Shown in pieces: positions 1-8,137 of a DNA stretch of 64,000 bases. The position numbers and the translations under genes are program-made. Location: positions 1,364,001-1,428,000 of the forward strand of contig CAWBKU010000005.1 in assembly GCA_963789535.1 (NCBI GenBank). Direction: 5' to 3'. This DNA comes from CAVXHQ01 sp963789535. GTDB lineage: Bacteria; Pseudomonadota; Alphaproteobacteria; Rhodobacterales; Rhodobacteraceae. Under the pieces are notes generated by a model. That model saw only the letters and a list, made by a program, of their open reading frames with translations. It made no database searches and had not been told where the DNA came from. Numbering within the stretch: position 1 is the stretch's first letter; the number at the start of each line of letters is the position of its first letter.

Positions 1-1
1 G

Positions 2-274
2 ACACTGGTCAAGACCGGCGAGGATAGCTGGCGCGGCACGGCGCCGGGCGTGATCGGCGAGGCGGTGGGCGAGGAGCGCGACAACCGGTTCAACTGGCAA
101 TACGAGATCGACCTGCCGGTGCCGAGTGCCGACGGCACCGCCGAGACGGTGCGCGTGGTGTTCGACGACTGGATGTGGCTCTTGAGCGAGGACCGTCTGT
201 TCAACCGGGCCTATATGCAGCGATACGGCGTGGATATCGGCGACGTGTCGATTTCGTTCGAGCGGCTGGAGTAA
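2..274 (+). CDS. DUF3833 family protein, C-terminal part
   Basis: The gene enters from the left edge; its frame is open from base 2 and stops at 272-274. The visible 90 residues resemble the C-terminal half of DUF3833 proteins, a family of unknown function in Proteobacteria. Seen motifs include a Trp-rich stretch (V-F-D-D-W-M-W-L) followed by N-R-A-Y-M-Q-R-Y-G, which I associate with the end of this family. An internal GTG at 50 is not the real start, because the same reading continues upstream. It converges on yidD, with 33 bases between the two stop codons. Family assignment is from memory of the motif pattern and is fairly sure; function is unknown. Confidence 0.7.
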   Translation, partial: TLVKTGEDSWRGTAPGVIGEAVGEERDNRFNWQYEIDLPVPSADGTAETVRVVFDDWMWLLSEDRLFNRAYMQRYGVDIGDVSISFERLE

Positions 275-307
275 GCGCCGCCTTCCGACGGGTGCGGAAC
301 CGGTGCC

Positions 308-529
308 TCAGTCGGGGACATCATCGATGCCGTGACCGCCCCAGGGGTGGCAACGTGCGATCCGCCGCAGCGTAAGCCAGCCGCCCCGGATACCGCCGTG
401 CCGCGCCAGCGCCGCGAGGGCGTAGGCCGAACAGGTCGGCGTATACCGGCAGCCGTGGCCGACCCAGGGGCTGAACAGCAGGCGATAGGCGCGGACCGGC
501 AGGGCGATCAGGTGCGCGAGGGGGGTCAC
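308..529 (-). CDS. yidD: Membrane protein insertion efficiency factor YidD
   Basis: A 73-residue protein starting at a GTG that overlaps the rnpA stop by four bases (GTGA), so it is probably translated by coupling. It has the YidD signature: an N-terminal amphipathic stretch (L-I-A-L-P-V-R-A-Y-R), then S-P-W-V-G-H-G-C-R-Y-x-P-T-C-S-x-Y with its two conserved cysteines, and the C-terminal C-H-P-W-G-G-H-G. YidD is a small membrane-associated protein that helps YidC insert inner-membrane proteins. The order rpmH-rnpA-yidD is the classical arrangement. Length is normal for the family. Confidence 0.95.
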   Translation of the reverse strand: MTPLAHLIALPVRAYRLLFSPWVGHGCRYTPTCSAYALAALARHGGIRGGWLTLRRIARCHPWGGHGIDDVPD

Positions 530-942
530 GTGTCCGCGTGGATGCGGGCGAGGGCGGCGCGCAGGTCGCCTGCGAGGGCGTCGAAGGGGCGCTGATCCGT
601 CGCGGTATTCTTGCCGACCAGCACATAATCCCAGCCGGAACGTCCCTCCGCCGTCAGGACGATCCGCGCAATCTCTCGCAGGCGGCGCTTGGCGCGGTTG
701 CGGGCGACGGCGTTGCCGACCTTCTTGGAGCAGGTGAAGCCGACGCGGATGCCGGTTGCGGCCTCGTCCGGCCCGCGCTCGCGCGCCTGAAGGTTCAGGC
801 CCTTCGTGCCGTGGCGCAACGCATGGCTGGCGCGGACGAAGTCGGCGCGTTTGTCGAGCACGACCGGAAACGACGACGCCGCCGCCGGAGGGGCCCCCGG
901 GGCGGTCGCTGCGGGATCGGGAAAGGTGGGGGCGCCGGTCAT
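526..942 (-). CDS. rnpA: Ribonuclease P protein component
   Basis: A 138-residue protein subunit of RNase P, which matures the 5' ends of tRNAs. The family signature is visible in the middle: G-F-T-C-S-K-K-V-G-N-A-V-A-R-N-R-A-K-R-R-L-R-E, the conserved RNR motif that contacts the RNA. The ATG at 942 gives an N-terminal extension of about 25 residues rich in Ala and Pro before the conserved L-x-K-R-A-D-F. A start closer to that motif is possible. It lies 17 bases downstream of rpmH and overlaps yidD by four bases, so the three genes form one unit. Confidence 0.95.
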   Translation of the reverse strand: MTGAPTFPDPAATAPGAPPAAASSFPVVLDKRADFVRASHALRHGTKGLNLQARERGPDEAATGIRVGFTCSKKVGNAVARNRAKRRLREIARIVLTAEGRSGWDYVLVGKNTATDQRPFDALAGDLRAALARIHADT

Positions 943-959
943 CGCGACGGGCGCCGGTC

Positions 960-1094
960 TCAGGCGCTGAGTTTCTTGCGGCCCTGGGCGCGGCGCGCAT
1001 TCAGGATCTTGCGGCCCGCCTTGGTCGCCATGCGCGCACGGAAACCGTGACGCGCCTTGCGCACCCGGTTGCTGGGTTGGAACGTGCGTTTCAT
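960..1094 (-). CDS. rpmH: 50S ribosomal protein L34
   Basis: A 44-residue, highly basic protein starting M-K-R-T-F-Q-P-S-N-R and ending G-R-K-K-L-S-A, a textbook L34. It is part of the large ribosomal subunit. It is the first gene of the rpmH-rnpA-yidD cluster and has its own strong promoter about 90 bases upstream. Nothing is unusual. Confidence 0.98.
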   Translation of the reverse strand: MKRTFQPSNRVRKARHGFRARMATKAGRKILNARRAQGRKKLSA

Positions 1095-1187
1095 CGCGCT
1101 TTCTCCGTCGTTCTGGGGCCATCCGGGATCCCGTGCCCGTGCCGGTGCACGGTGGTCTCGCCATGGGCCTCTTCATTCGAAGCCCTG

Positions 1188-1216
1188 CCAATAGTGGGCG
1201 TCCGATGGGCTGTCAA
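1188..1216 (-). promoter_or_regulatory. Sigma-70-type promoter of rpmH-rnpA-yidD
   Basis: On the minus strand there is TTGACA (1216-1211), a 17-base spacer and TATTGG (1193-1188). A perfect -35 box with ideal spacing about 95 bases upstream of the rpmH start fits the primary promoter of the cluster. The start of transcription would be near 1181. No experimental support. Confidence 0.7.
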
Positions 1217-1449
1217 CGCCTGTCGGGGCCGGGGGAGCGGGAAATATCGGGGTCGACGCCTGCAACATCCTGACCTGTCGATCACGCAAATTGTTACAGT
1301 TTCGCCCCGCCCGGCACCGCACGGGCGATTCGCATCAAGCCGCCGTGATCGGCGCTGTGCGGCGCTGGCCGTGGCCTCATCTAGACGTCAGAGGGTGTCA
1401 TCGGCCCCGGCAGCGACGGGCCGGCCGACCGCGCGGGAGAGACGTCAGG

Positions 1450-2229
1450 ATGACCGGGATGACCGACCAGAGGCTGCGCGAGACCGGCGACGACGCCGCA
1501 CGTGCGGTGACGGCGACGCCGATGCAGCGGATCGCGAGACGCCTGCCACTCGTCGCGATCCTCGTGGCGGCGGCGGCGGGCGCGTTCTTTCTGCGCGATA
1601 CCCTGAGTTTCGAGACGTTGCGCGACCAGCGCGAGACCCTGACCGCATTCCGCGACGACAATTATCTGCTGGCGGTGCTGGCCTTCGTCGGCACCTATCT
1701 GGTGATCGTCGGCTTCTCGCTGCCCGGTGCGACCATCACGACGCTGACCGGCGGCTTCCTGTTCGGCACCTTTCCGGGCGTTCTCTATAATGTAACCGGC
1801 GCCACGCTGGGCGCCATCGCGATCTTTCTCGCGGCCCGCGCCGGCTTCGGCGAACGTCTGGCCGCACGGATGGAGAGCGGCGAGGGCGTGATCAGGAGGA
1901 TCAAGGACGGGATCGACGAGAACCAGTGGTCGATGCTGTTCCTGATCCGGCTGGTGCCTGCGGTGCCGTTCTTCGTCGCCAACCTCGTGCCTGCGCTCGT
2001 CGGCGTGCCGCTGCTGCGATTCGCGGTGTCGACGTTCCTCGGGATCATTCCCGGCGGGCTGGTCTATACGTCGGTCGGGGCCGGACTCGGCACGGTGTTC
2101 GAGCGGGGCGAAATGCCGAACCTCGGGATCATCTTTCAGCCGCAGTTCCTGTTGCCTATTCTGGGATTGTGCCTGTTGGCGGCCCTGCCCATCGTCCTCA
2201 AGGCCGTGCGCGGCAGGAAAGGTCTCTGA
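1450..2229 (+). CDS. TVP38/TMEM64 family membrane protein
   Basis: An integral inner-membrane protein of about 259 residues of the SNARE-associated/DedA-like superfamily. A first hydrophobic segment lies near residues 30-50, followed by several more. The family core is visible: G-F-S-L-P-G-A-T-I-T-T-L-T-G-G-F-L-F-G, then G-A-x-x-G-A-x-x-x-F-L-x-A-R, then R-L-V-P-A-V-P-F and N-x-V-P-A-L-x-G-V. The ATG at 1450 was chosen; ATG 1459 is an alternative. It ends four bases before a flavin disulfide oxidoreductase. This pairing (sometimes a gene fusion) is common in bacteria, though the joint function is not settled. The family is linked to lipid handling; a role in envelope stress here is inference. 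Confidence 0.85.
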   Translation: MTGMTDQRLRETGDDAARAVTATPMQRIARRLPLVAILVAAAAGAFFLRDTLSFETLRDQRETLTAFRDDNYLLAVLAFVGTYLVIVGFSLPGATITTLTGGFLFGTFPGVLYNVTGATLGAIAIFLAARAGFGERLAARMESGEGVIRRIKDGIDENQWSMLFLIRLVPAVPFFVANLVPALVGVPLLRFAVSTFLGIIPGGLVYTSVGAGLGTVFERGEMPNLGIIFQPQFLLPILGLCLLAALPIVLKAVRGRKGL

Positions 2230-2233
2230 GCCC

Positions 2234-3655
2234 ATGCCAAGGATCACGACGGATATCTGCATCATCGGCGCCGGGTCGGCCGGCCTGTCGCTCGCCGCCG
2301 GCGCCGTGCAGATGGGCGCGCGCGTCGTCCTGATCGAGGGCCACAAGATGGGCGGCGACTGCCTGAACTATGGCTGCATCCCGTCCAAGTCGCTGATCGC
2401 CGCCGGAAAACAGGCCTACACACTTGCCCATGGCGAGACGCTGGGCGTGGCGAACGCGGTGCCGGACGTGGATTTCGCCGCCGCCAAGGACCACGTCGAC
2501 CGCGTCATCGCCACTATCGCGCCGGTCGACAGCGTCGAGCGGTTCGAGGGGCTGGGCGTGACGGTCATCCGGGAGTTTGCGCGCTTCATCTCGAAGACCG
2601 AGGTGCAGGCGGGCGATACCACGATCAAGGCGCGGCGCATCGTGATCGCCACGGGTTCGGGCCCGCTGGTGCCGCCGATTCCGGGGCTGGACGGGGTGGA
2701 GGTCCATACCAACGAGACCATCTTCGGCCTGCGCACCCGGCCCGACCACCTCCTCATCATCGGCGGCGGCCCGATCGGCATGGAGATGGCGCAGGCGCAC
2801 CGGCGGCTGGGCAGCAAGGTGACGGTGATCGAGGGCGCGAAGGCGTTCGGCAAGGACGATCCGGAAATGGCCGCCGTGGTGCTCGACAGGTTGCGTGGCG
2901 AGGGGGTCGAGATCGTCGAGGAGGCGCAGGCCGAGAAGGTATCGGGCACGGACGGCGCGATCACCGTGCACACGCCGAAGGGCGATTTCACCGGTTCGCA
3001 TCTGCTGGTCGCGGTCGGGCGCCGCGTCAACCTCGAGAAGCTCGACCTCGAGACGGGCGGCGTGGCGTTCACAAAGGCCGGGGTCAAGGTCGGGCCGGAC
3101 CTGCGGTCGGTCACGAACCGGCACGTCTATGCCATCGGCGACGCGGCGGGGGGGATGCAATTCACCCATGTCGCGGGTTATCATGCCGGCGTGATCATCC
3201 GCCCCCTCCTCTTTGCGCTGCCGTTCGTGACGGCCAGGACCGCCCACATCCCCTGGGCGACCTATACCGATCCCGAACTGGCGCAGGTCGGCCTGACCGA
3301 GGCGCAGGCCCGCAAGAAGCACGGGGCATCGCTCGAGGTGGTGCGTGCCGACCTCGGCCACAACGACCGCGCCATCGCCGAGGCAAAGGCGACGGGCCGC
3401 ATCAAGGTCATGGTCGTGAAGGGCCGCCCCGTCGGGGCCACCATCGTCGGGCCGCTGGCGGGCGAGTTGATCTCGATCTGGGCCATGGCGATCGCCAACC
3501 GGCTCAAGATGTCGGCCGTGGCCAATACCGTGATGCCCTATCCGACGATCTCGGAGGTCAGCAAACGCGCCGCGGGCGCCTATTACGCGCCCCGCCTGTT
3601 CGAGAGCGCGCTGGTCAAGCGCGTGGTGCGCGCCGTCCAGAGGTGGCTGCCCTGA
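2234..3655 (+). CDS. FAD-dependent pyridine nucleotide-disulfide oxidoreductase (MerA/Lpd-like)
   Basis: A 473-residue flavoprotein. The N-terminal FAD fold is seen as I-I-G-A-G-S-A-G, followed by the redox-active disulfide G-G-D-C-L-N-Y-G-C-I-P-S-K. A second Rossmann fold G-G-G-P-I-G-M-E-M-A lies near residue 178, and the FAD-binding Y-A-I-G-D-A-A-G follows. At the C terminus, where dihydrolipoamide dehydrogenase carries the catalytic His (H-x-H-P-T-x-x-E), this protein has M-P-Y-P-T-I-S-E. It is therefore not a normal lipoamide dehydrogenase, and the metal-binding cysteines of mercuric reductase are absent. The stop overlaps the start of the next gene. The substrate is unknown; coupling to the TVP38 protein upstream suggests a membrane-linked redox role. 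Confidence 0.85.
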   Translation: MPRITTDICIIGAGSAGLSLAAGAVQMGARVVLIEGHKMGGDCLNYGCIPSKSLIAAGKQAYTLAHGETLGVANAVPDVDFAAAKDHVDRVIATIAPVDSVERFEGLGVTVIREFARFISKTEVQAGDTTIKARRIVIATGSGPLVPPIPGLDGVEVHTNETIFGLRTRPDHLLIIGGGPIGMEMAQAHRRLGSKVTVIEGAKAFGKDDPEMAAVVLDRLRGEGVEIVEEAQAEKVSGTDGAITVHTPKGDFTGSHLLVAVGRRVNLEKLDLETGGVAFTKAGVKVGPDLRSVTNRHVYAIGDAAGGMQFTHVAGYHAGVIIRPLLFALPFVTARTAHIPWATYTDPELAQVGLTEAQARKKHGASLEVVRADLGHNDRAIAEAKATGRIKVMVVKGRPVGATIVGPLAGELISIWAMAIANRLKMSAVANTVMPYPTISEVSKRAAGAYYAPRLFESALVKRVVRAVQRWLP

Positions 3656-5094
3656 TGCGCCTGCTGCGCCGGTCGCTGAACACGCTGTCGGGCCGGTTCC
3701 TGATCCTGACGACCGTGTTCGTCATGCTGGCCGAGGTGCTGATCTTCGTCCCCTCCGTCGCCCGGTTCCGCGAGAACTATCTGATGCAGCGCCTCGAACG
3801 GGCGCAGATCGCGAGCCTGGCACTTCTCGCAACCGACATGATCGACCCCGAACTCGAGCGGGAATTGCTCACCAATGCCGAGGTCTTCAACGTCGTGCTG
3901 CGGCGTGACGAGGTGCGGCAACTGGCGCTGTCTTCGGACATGCCATCGCCGATCTCGGCAACCTACGACCTGCGGATGCCGACCGCGACGCAACTCATCG
4001 CCGACGCCGCGATGACGCTCTGGGACACCGAGCCGCAGGTGATCCGCGTCATCGGCAATCCGGTGCGCGACGGCGGCCTGCTGATCGAGGTGACGCTGGA
4101 TACCGCTCCGCTTCGTGCCGCGATGATCGACTATGGCCTGCGCATCCTGCTCCTGTCCGCGGTCATCTCGGTCTTTACCGCCGCCCTGCTGTTCTTTGCC
4201 GTCCGCGTCCTGCTGGTGCGCCCGATCGCCGGCGTGGTCGGCCACATGCAGCGGTATGCCGACGCCCCCGAGGATGCGCGCCGGATCATCGTGCCCACCG
4301 CCGGCGTCACCGAACTGCGCGATGCCGAAGAGGCGCTGCGCTCGCTCCAGACGCAGCTGACCTCGGCACTCAAGCAAAAGGAGCGGCTGGCCCTGCTCGG
4401 CGGGGCGGTGGCGAAGGTGAGCCACGACCTGCGCAACATCCTGACCTCCGCGCAACTCTTCGTCGACCGGATCGAGGGCAGCGAGGATCCGCTGGTGCGG
4501 CGGATGGCGCCCAAGCTGGTGAACTCGATCCGGCGCGCGGTGCATCTGTGCGAGAGCACGCTGGCCTTCGGCAGCGTCGAGGAACCGCCCCCGACGCTGT
4601 CGCGTGTGAACCTGTCCGAAGTCGTGGCCGATGTGGTCGAGAGCGAGCAACTGGCCGCCGAGGGCGAGGGCATCGACATCGTCGCCGACGTGCCGCGCGG
4701 GATGCGGGTGCGGGCGGACGGCGAACAGCTCTACCGGGTGCTGTCCAACCTCGTGCGCAACGCGCGCCAGGCGATGACCGGCGCGCACCGCGAGGGCGCC
4801 ATCGTCGTCGCCGCCGCCGAGACCGACGACACCTGGGATATCCGCGTCACCGACGAGGGCCCCGGCCTGCCGCCGCGCGCGCGTGAACACCTGTTCCAGC
4901 CGTTCCAGGGCGGGGCCACCAAGGGCGGTTCGGGCCTCGGCCTCGCCATCGCCTCCGACCTGATCCGCGGCCACGGCGGACGGGTGGACCTCGTGCGCAG
5001 CGACGCGGGCGGCACCGAGTTCCTGATCCGCCTGCCGCGCGCCGACCTCGCGCTGGTGCCCCCAGAGGTGCTGGCCCCTGTGCCGGTGCCGTGA
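3655..5094 (+). CDS. Two-component sensor histidine kinase
   Basis: A 479-residue membrane kinase. Transmembrane segments lie near residues 14-33 and 162-187, enclosing a periplasmic sensor domain of about 125 residues. After a HAMP-like linker and a coiled coil comes the phosphoacceptor box V-S-H-D-L-R-N with the His near residue 257. Then follow the N box N-L-V-R-N-A-R-Q-A, the G1 box D-E-G-P-G-L-P and the G2 box G-S-G-L-G-L-A-I-A. The ATG overlaps the oxidoreductase stop (TGATG); GTG 3643 is a less likely start. No response regulator is adjacent, so its partner is elsewhere. Being third in a TVP38-oxidoreductase-kinase unit suggests an envelope or redox signal, which is inference. Confidence 0.88.
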   Translation: MRLLRRSLNTLSGRFLILTTVFVMLAEVLIFVPSVARFRENYLMQRLERAQIASLALLATDMIDPELERELLTNAEVFNVVLRRDEVRQLALSSDMPSPISATYDLRMPTATQLIADAAMTLWDTEPQVIRVIGNPVRDGGLLIEVTLDTAPLRAAMIDYGLRILLLSAVISVFTAALLFFAVRVLLVRPIAGVVGHMQRYADAPEDARRIIVPTAGVTELRDAEEALRSLQTQLTSALKQKERLALLGGAVAKVSHDLRNILTSAQLFVDRIEGSEDPLVRRMAPKLVNSIRRAVHLCESTLAFGSVEEPPPTLSRVNLSEVVADVVESEQLAAEGEGIDIVADVPRGMRVRADGEQLYRVLSNLVRNARQAMTGAHREGAIVVAAAETDDTWDIRVTDEGPGLPPRAREHLFQPFQGGATKGGSGLGLAIASDLIRGHGGRVDLVRSDAGGTEFLIRLPRADLALVPPEVLAPVPVP

Positions 5095-5101
5095 CCGGTC
5101 G

Positions 5102-5674
5102 TCAGCGCGCCGCCGGCTGGTCGGTGCCGGTATGGAACCGGATCGGGCCGACCGAACATTCGAAATTGCACCGGGACGGCACGTCATCGGTGCCGTTGCC
5201 GAAGAGGACGGAGCCGGCGTCGTCGTAGAACCGCCCGACGACGGAGGAATCGATCGCGTCACCGGTGGCCACGGTCCCGGTCACGTCGATCACGAGGTCT
5301 TTGCCGGACACCGTGGCCCCGGCAATCCGCCGGTCGCGGGCCAAGGTCGCGGTCTCGATCGTGCGGGTCGAAGTGCCGGTCGCGAAATCGACGGCGAAGG
5401 TCGCCGTGCCATCCTCTTCGTCGGCGCCGGTGCCTTCGATGTGGTTCGCTAGGGCAGGGCCGGAATACGAGACCGCGCCCGTCGCCGCCATCGCGGCGGG
5501 TCCGTGCGGTCGAGCGCAAGCTGGATATCGCGGACGGCGAAGACGCTGTCGGCGGCACGGATGAGGTACGCGGGTCGGATCCGGCGGCGTTGCGCCACCG
5601 CCCGAGGATCCGCGAAAGGCCGCAAGGACCAGGACGGCGCCCAGGATTATGGCGATCGGGAGGAAACGGGTCAC
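5102..5674 (-). CDS. Transferrin-binding-protein-like beta-barrel protein (putative exported)
   Basis: A 190-residue protein. GTG 5674 was chosen for its AGGAGA ribosome site six bases upstream. The N terminus is a signal-like hydrophobic stretch followed by a Ser/Gly linker (G-S-S-G-G-G). The C-terminal half (from about residue 75) alternates as in the eight-stranded barrels of TbpB/Slam-type surface proteins: G-T-A-T-F-A-V-D-F-A-T-G-T, then I-A-G-A-T-V-S-G, then G-R-F-Y-D-D-A and V-L-F-G-N-G. The position where a lipoprotein cysteine would sit reads L-A-A-F. The segment at about residues 30-70 (Arg/Pro-rich) looks out of character, so a compensated pair of frameshifts is possible. Confidence 0.55.
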   Translation of the reverse strand: MTRFLPIAIILGAVLVLAAFRGSSGGGATPPDPTRVPHPCRRQRLRRPRYPACARPHGPAAMAATGAVSYSGPALANHIEGTGADEEDGTATFAVDFATGTSTRTIETATLARDRRIAGATVSGKDLVIDVTGTVATGDAIDSSVVGRFYDDAGSVLFGNGTDDVPSRCNFECSVGPIRFHTGTDQPAAR

Positions 5675-6195
5675 GGACTTCTCCTTGCCTACGTTGCGGA
5701 CCACAGGCCATGACGCCAGCCGGGTGCCCGCCGCGGCGCAAGGCTGCCGGACGGGTCCGTCACGGGGTCCGGCCTGGTCGACACGGACCCGTCCCCTCCG
5801 GAGCGGACCGGAAACCCGGTCGGCAACAGGTCCGTCGCACGATGCCGGGGGGCGACCCGTCGGTCCGTGCAGGCGTTGCGCCCCGCGGTTTCTGTCGGCA
5901 TCGGCCGCCTGGACGTCACCCGGTCCGGAGTAGCCGGGTGGGCCGGGGAGAGGCAGCCATGACCTCGGCCGGGACGTCGCACCCAAAGCCGACATCCGCG
6001 CCCGCCAGCGCCGCTGCGCAGCGCCACCGACGCCGCGGTGCCGGCCGCTTCCCGCCGACCGCGCGCCCCCGCGCGGCCCGCGCGACCGGACGACCCCGGC
6101 GATACCGGCCGACCTGCGGCACAGCGGCGCGAACCGGACCCAATTCACCCTTGCAAACCCCGACCCGCACCGCTACATCGCCCCCACTCTAGTGC
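5675..6195. other. Intergenic stretch without a recognisable gene
   Basis: About 520 bases of very GC-rich DNA between the barrel-protein gene and tRNA-Arg. Open frames exist on both strands, but their translations are Arg/Pro/Gly-rich with no signal, motif or ribosome site that I can support. The region immediately upstream of the tRNA (about 6150-6190) presumably holds its promoter. I see no clear consensus. Confidence 0.5.
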
Positions 6196-6272
6196 GGATT
6201 GGTAGCTCAGTTGGATAGAGTATCTGACTACGAATCAGAGGGTCGGGGGTTCGAATCCTCCCCAGTCCGCCA
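6196..6272 (+). tRNA. tRNA-Arg (anticodon ACG)
   Basis: A complete 77-base cloverleaf with encoded CCA. The acceptor stem is GGATTGG pairing with CCAGTCC, discriminator G, then CCA at 6270-6272. The D arm is GCTC-AGTTGGATA-GAGT, and the anticodon arm TCTGA-CT-ACG-AA-TCAGA. The T arm is GGGGG-TTCGAAT-CCTCC. ACG (read as ICG after deamination) decodes CGU/CGC/CGA. An integrase gene lies just downstream, so this tRNA is the likely attachment site of the decayed island. Confidence 0.97.
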
Positions 6273-6325
6273 CCTTGCCTTACGGCATCAATGAATCCAA
6301 AGACCTACGGGCCATTGTGTCAAAC

Positions 6326-7214
6326 CTAGCGTAGAGGTTTGACAGTTTTTGTTCTTGTTTCGACCTCCCCCAGAGTATCCATCGCCTGAATCGCCATCGC
6401 CTCGCGGTTGGCAGCTTCGGTGTATCGGGTGACTTCGCTCAGGGTCTTGTGGCCGCTGATAGACATGATTTGACTGGGGCTGCATCCGGCTTCGGCAAGG
6501 CGGCGACAAGTGGCCTTGCGCAGCCCATGTGGCGACAGACCGTCGGGCAGACCGGCTTCCCTCACGCAATCCCGAAACCAGTTTGTGAACCCGGCGGGCG
6601 TGAAGGGTTTGCCCTGCGCTGTCTGAAGGAAGTTCATGCGGTCCTTGACGGTATCGAGGGCGCGGGCGAGGACGGGATGGATTGGCACGGCGACAGGCTG
6701 GCCCGTCTTCTGTTGGGCGATCACGATGGCACCATTGCGGATGTGCTGCCGCCCCATGCGGACCACATCGGATCGTCGCTGCCCGGTGTGAAGTAGAAGC
6801 GAAAAGGCAAGGTGCGCTCGCGTGTCGTCGGCATGGTGCGCAGTGAACTGAGCGATATGCTCTTCTTCTCACGTCGGAATCCGGTGGTCTTTGCTTTGAA
6901 GCGGCGGATTCCTTTAGTCGGGTCTTCCCGCGCCAGTCCCATGTCGAGGGCGTGTTGCATGAGCATTCGGATCATGCGCAGTAGATTGTTTGCCGCCGAC
7001 GGGGTGGCACTCTTGGCCCCGATGATCGTTTGGACGTGATCGCGTTGCAGCATCGCCGCGTGCTTGTCGCCGTGGGCTGCACGGAAGCCTTCGATTATGC
7101 CCCGATAGGTGGCTTTCGTGCTGTCAGACAGGCTCAGGTATTCCGGCGTCTGATAGGAGCGGGCCACAAGGTCATTGAACGTGCCGGGGATCGTCTTTGA
7201 CGCGCCTGTGATCT
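6326..7214 (-). pseudogene. Tyrosine recombinase/integrase, C-terminal two thirds (disrupted)
   Basis: This is the larger part of a phage-type integrase whose 5' end lies at 8585-8766 on the far side of an IS3-family insertion. From 7214 to about 6870 it encodes the SAM-like DNA-binding domain (S-L-S-D-S-T-K-A-T-Y-R-G). A single frameshift near 6860-6872 then moves the reading into the frame that runs to the stop at 6326. After the shift the catalytic residues are all present: the Arg in H-T-G-Q-R-R-S-D-V, the His and Arg in S-P-H-G-L-R-K-A, the His in S-G-H-K-T-L-S-E and the nucleophile Tyr in V-T-R-Y-T-E-A. Its stop is 53 bases from the tRNA-Arg 3' end, the usual geometry for an integrase that uses the tRNA as attB. 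Confidence 0.85.
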
Positions 7215-7416
7215 TGCCCCCGTTTCACCGGACATTCAGGCAGTTGCGGTTTGAGCTGCGATGAACTCGCGAGGTGAGCGCATCTTCAGGCCCGAGTGCG
7301 GGTGGTTGTCGTTGTAATCCTCGAATCACCCGGCAATCAATCCGAGGACAGTGTCGGCGTCTGGCAGCGGCGTCACGTTCACGTAGTCGCGCTTTAGCGT
7401 ATTCACGAAGGGCGAG

Positions 7417-7446
7417 CCTTGTCCGCCATCGGTTCGAGGACGATGG
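7417..7446 (-). repeat. 30-base hairpin unit, copy B, inside IS3 orfB
   Basis: The unit lies between the codons for S-N-G-I-S and for F-V-N-T-L-K, where the family normally has only two residues (E-A). It contains GCCATCG and CGATGGC as stem halves. It matches the copy at 7714-7743 in 25 of 30 positions; all five differences are transitions, and one falls in both halves of a stem pair. Read on the coding strand it gives I-V-L-E-P-M-A-D-K. Confidence 0.7.
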
Positions 7447-7713
7447 CGAGCGATATGCCATTGCTCTGTGGGCTCTTCACCGGTGTGTAACAGGGCTTCA
7501 GGCCGAGCTGGCGGGCGAAGATGCGGGTGTCCTTGGCGATGTAGGGCGAGCCGTTGTCGCTGAGCATCTCGACCTGGTGCGGGGCGCGATGGCCGCCGAA
7601 CCGCGCCTCCACCGCTGCCAGCATCATGTCGCGCACGTCGGAGCCGCTGATGCCCGCGTTCACGACGGCGCACCACGCGATGATCTCGCGGTCATGGGCA
7701 TCGATGAGCGAGA

Positions 7714-7743
7714 CCTTGTTCGCCATTGGTTCAAGAACAATGG
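7714..7743 (-). repeat. 30-base hairpin unit, copy A, inside IS3 orfB
   Basis: The second copy of the unit, placed between the codons for D-I-V-R-G-A and for I-D-A-H-D. It contains CCATTG and CAATGG as stem halves, plus a perfect outer pair TTGTTC/GAACAA. Read on the coding strand it gives I-V-L-E-P-M-A-N-K. Relative to the expected spacing it adds roughly 37 bases and shifts the frame. Confidence 0.7.
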
Positions 7744-8137
7744 TCGAGTGCGCCGCGCACGATGTCGCCGTTCCAGCAGGTGAACTCGAAGCCGTCGGAG
7801 CACCATCTGAGGTTAGAGCGCAGGGTCACGACCTTGCCGTTGTGGGCGCGGTCGGACCGTTCGGTGTAGCGCCGCGCCAGCAGCAGGTTCTGCGCCTGCA
7901 TGATGCGATAGACGCGCTTGTGGTTGACGGGTTCCGCGCTCTCAGCCCGTCGTTTCCGGTTCAGGATAGCTGTGATGCGCCGGTATCCGTAGGTCGGCCT
8001 TGCCGCCACCAGTGCAGTGATCAGTGGCACTACCACCGCATCCTGCGCCTTGTGATAGCGCCGACGCGGCTTCGCGCTTCCCACCACGCGGGCGTGCAGG
8101 TTCGATCTGGAGACGCCCAGGGTCTGGGCCACGGCAC

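Noticed and set aside
2234..3655. Mercuric reductase or lipoamide dehydrogenase
   Set aside because: It lacks the C-terminal catalytic His of lipoamide dehydrogenase and the metal-binding cysteines of mercuric reductase, and no mer or dehydrogenase complex genes are nearby.
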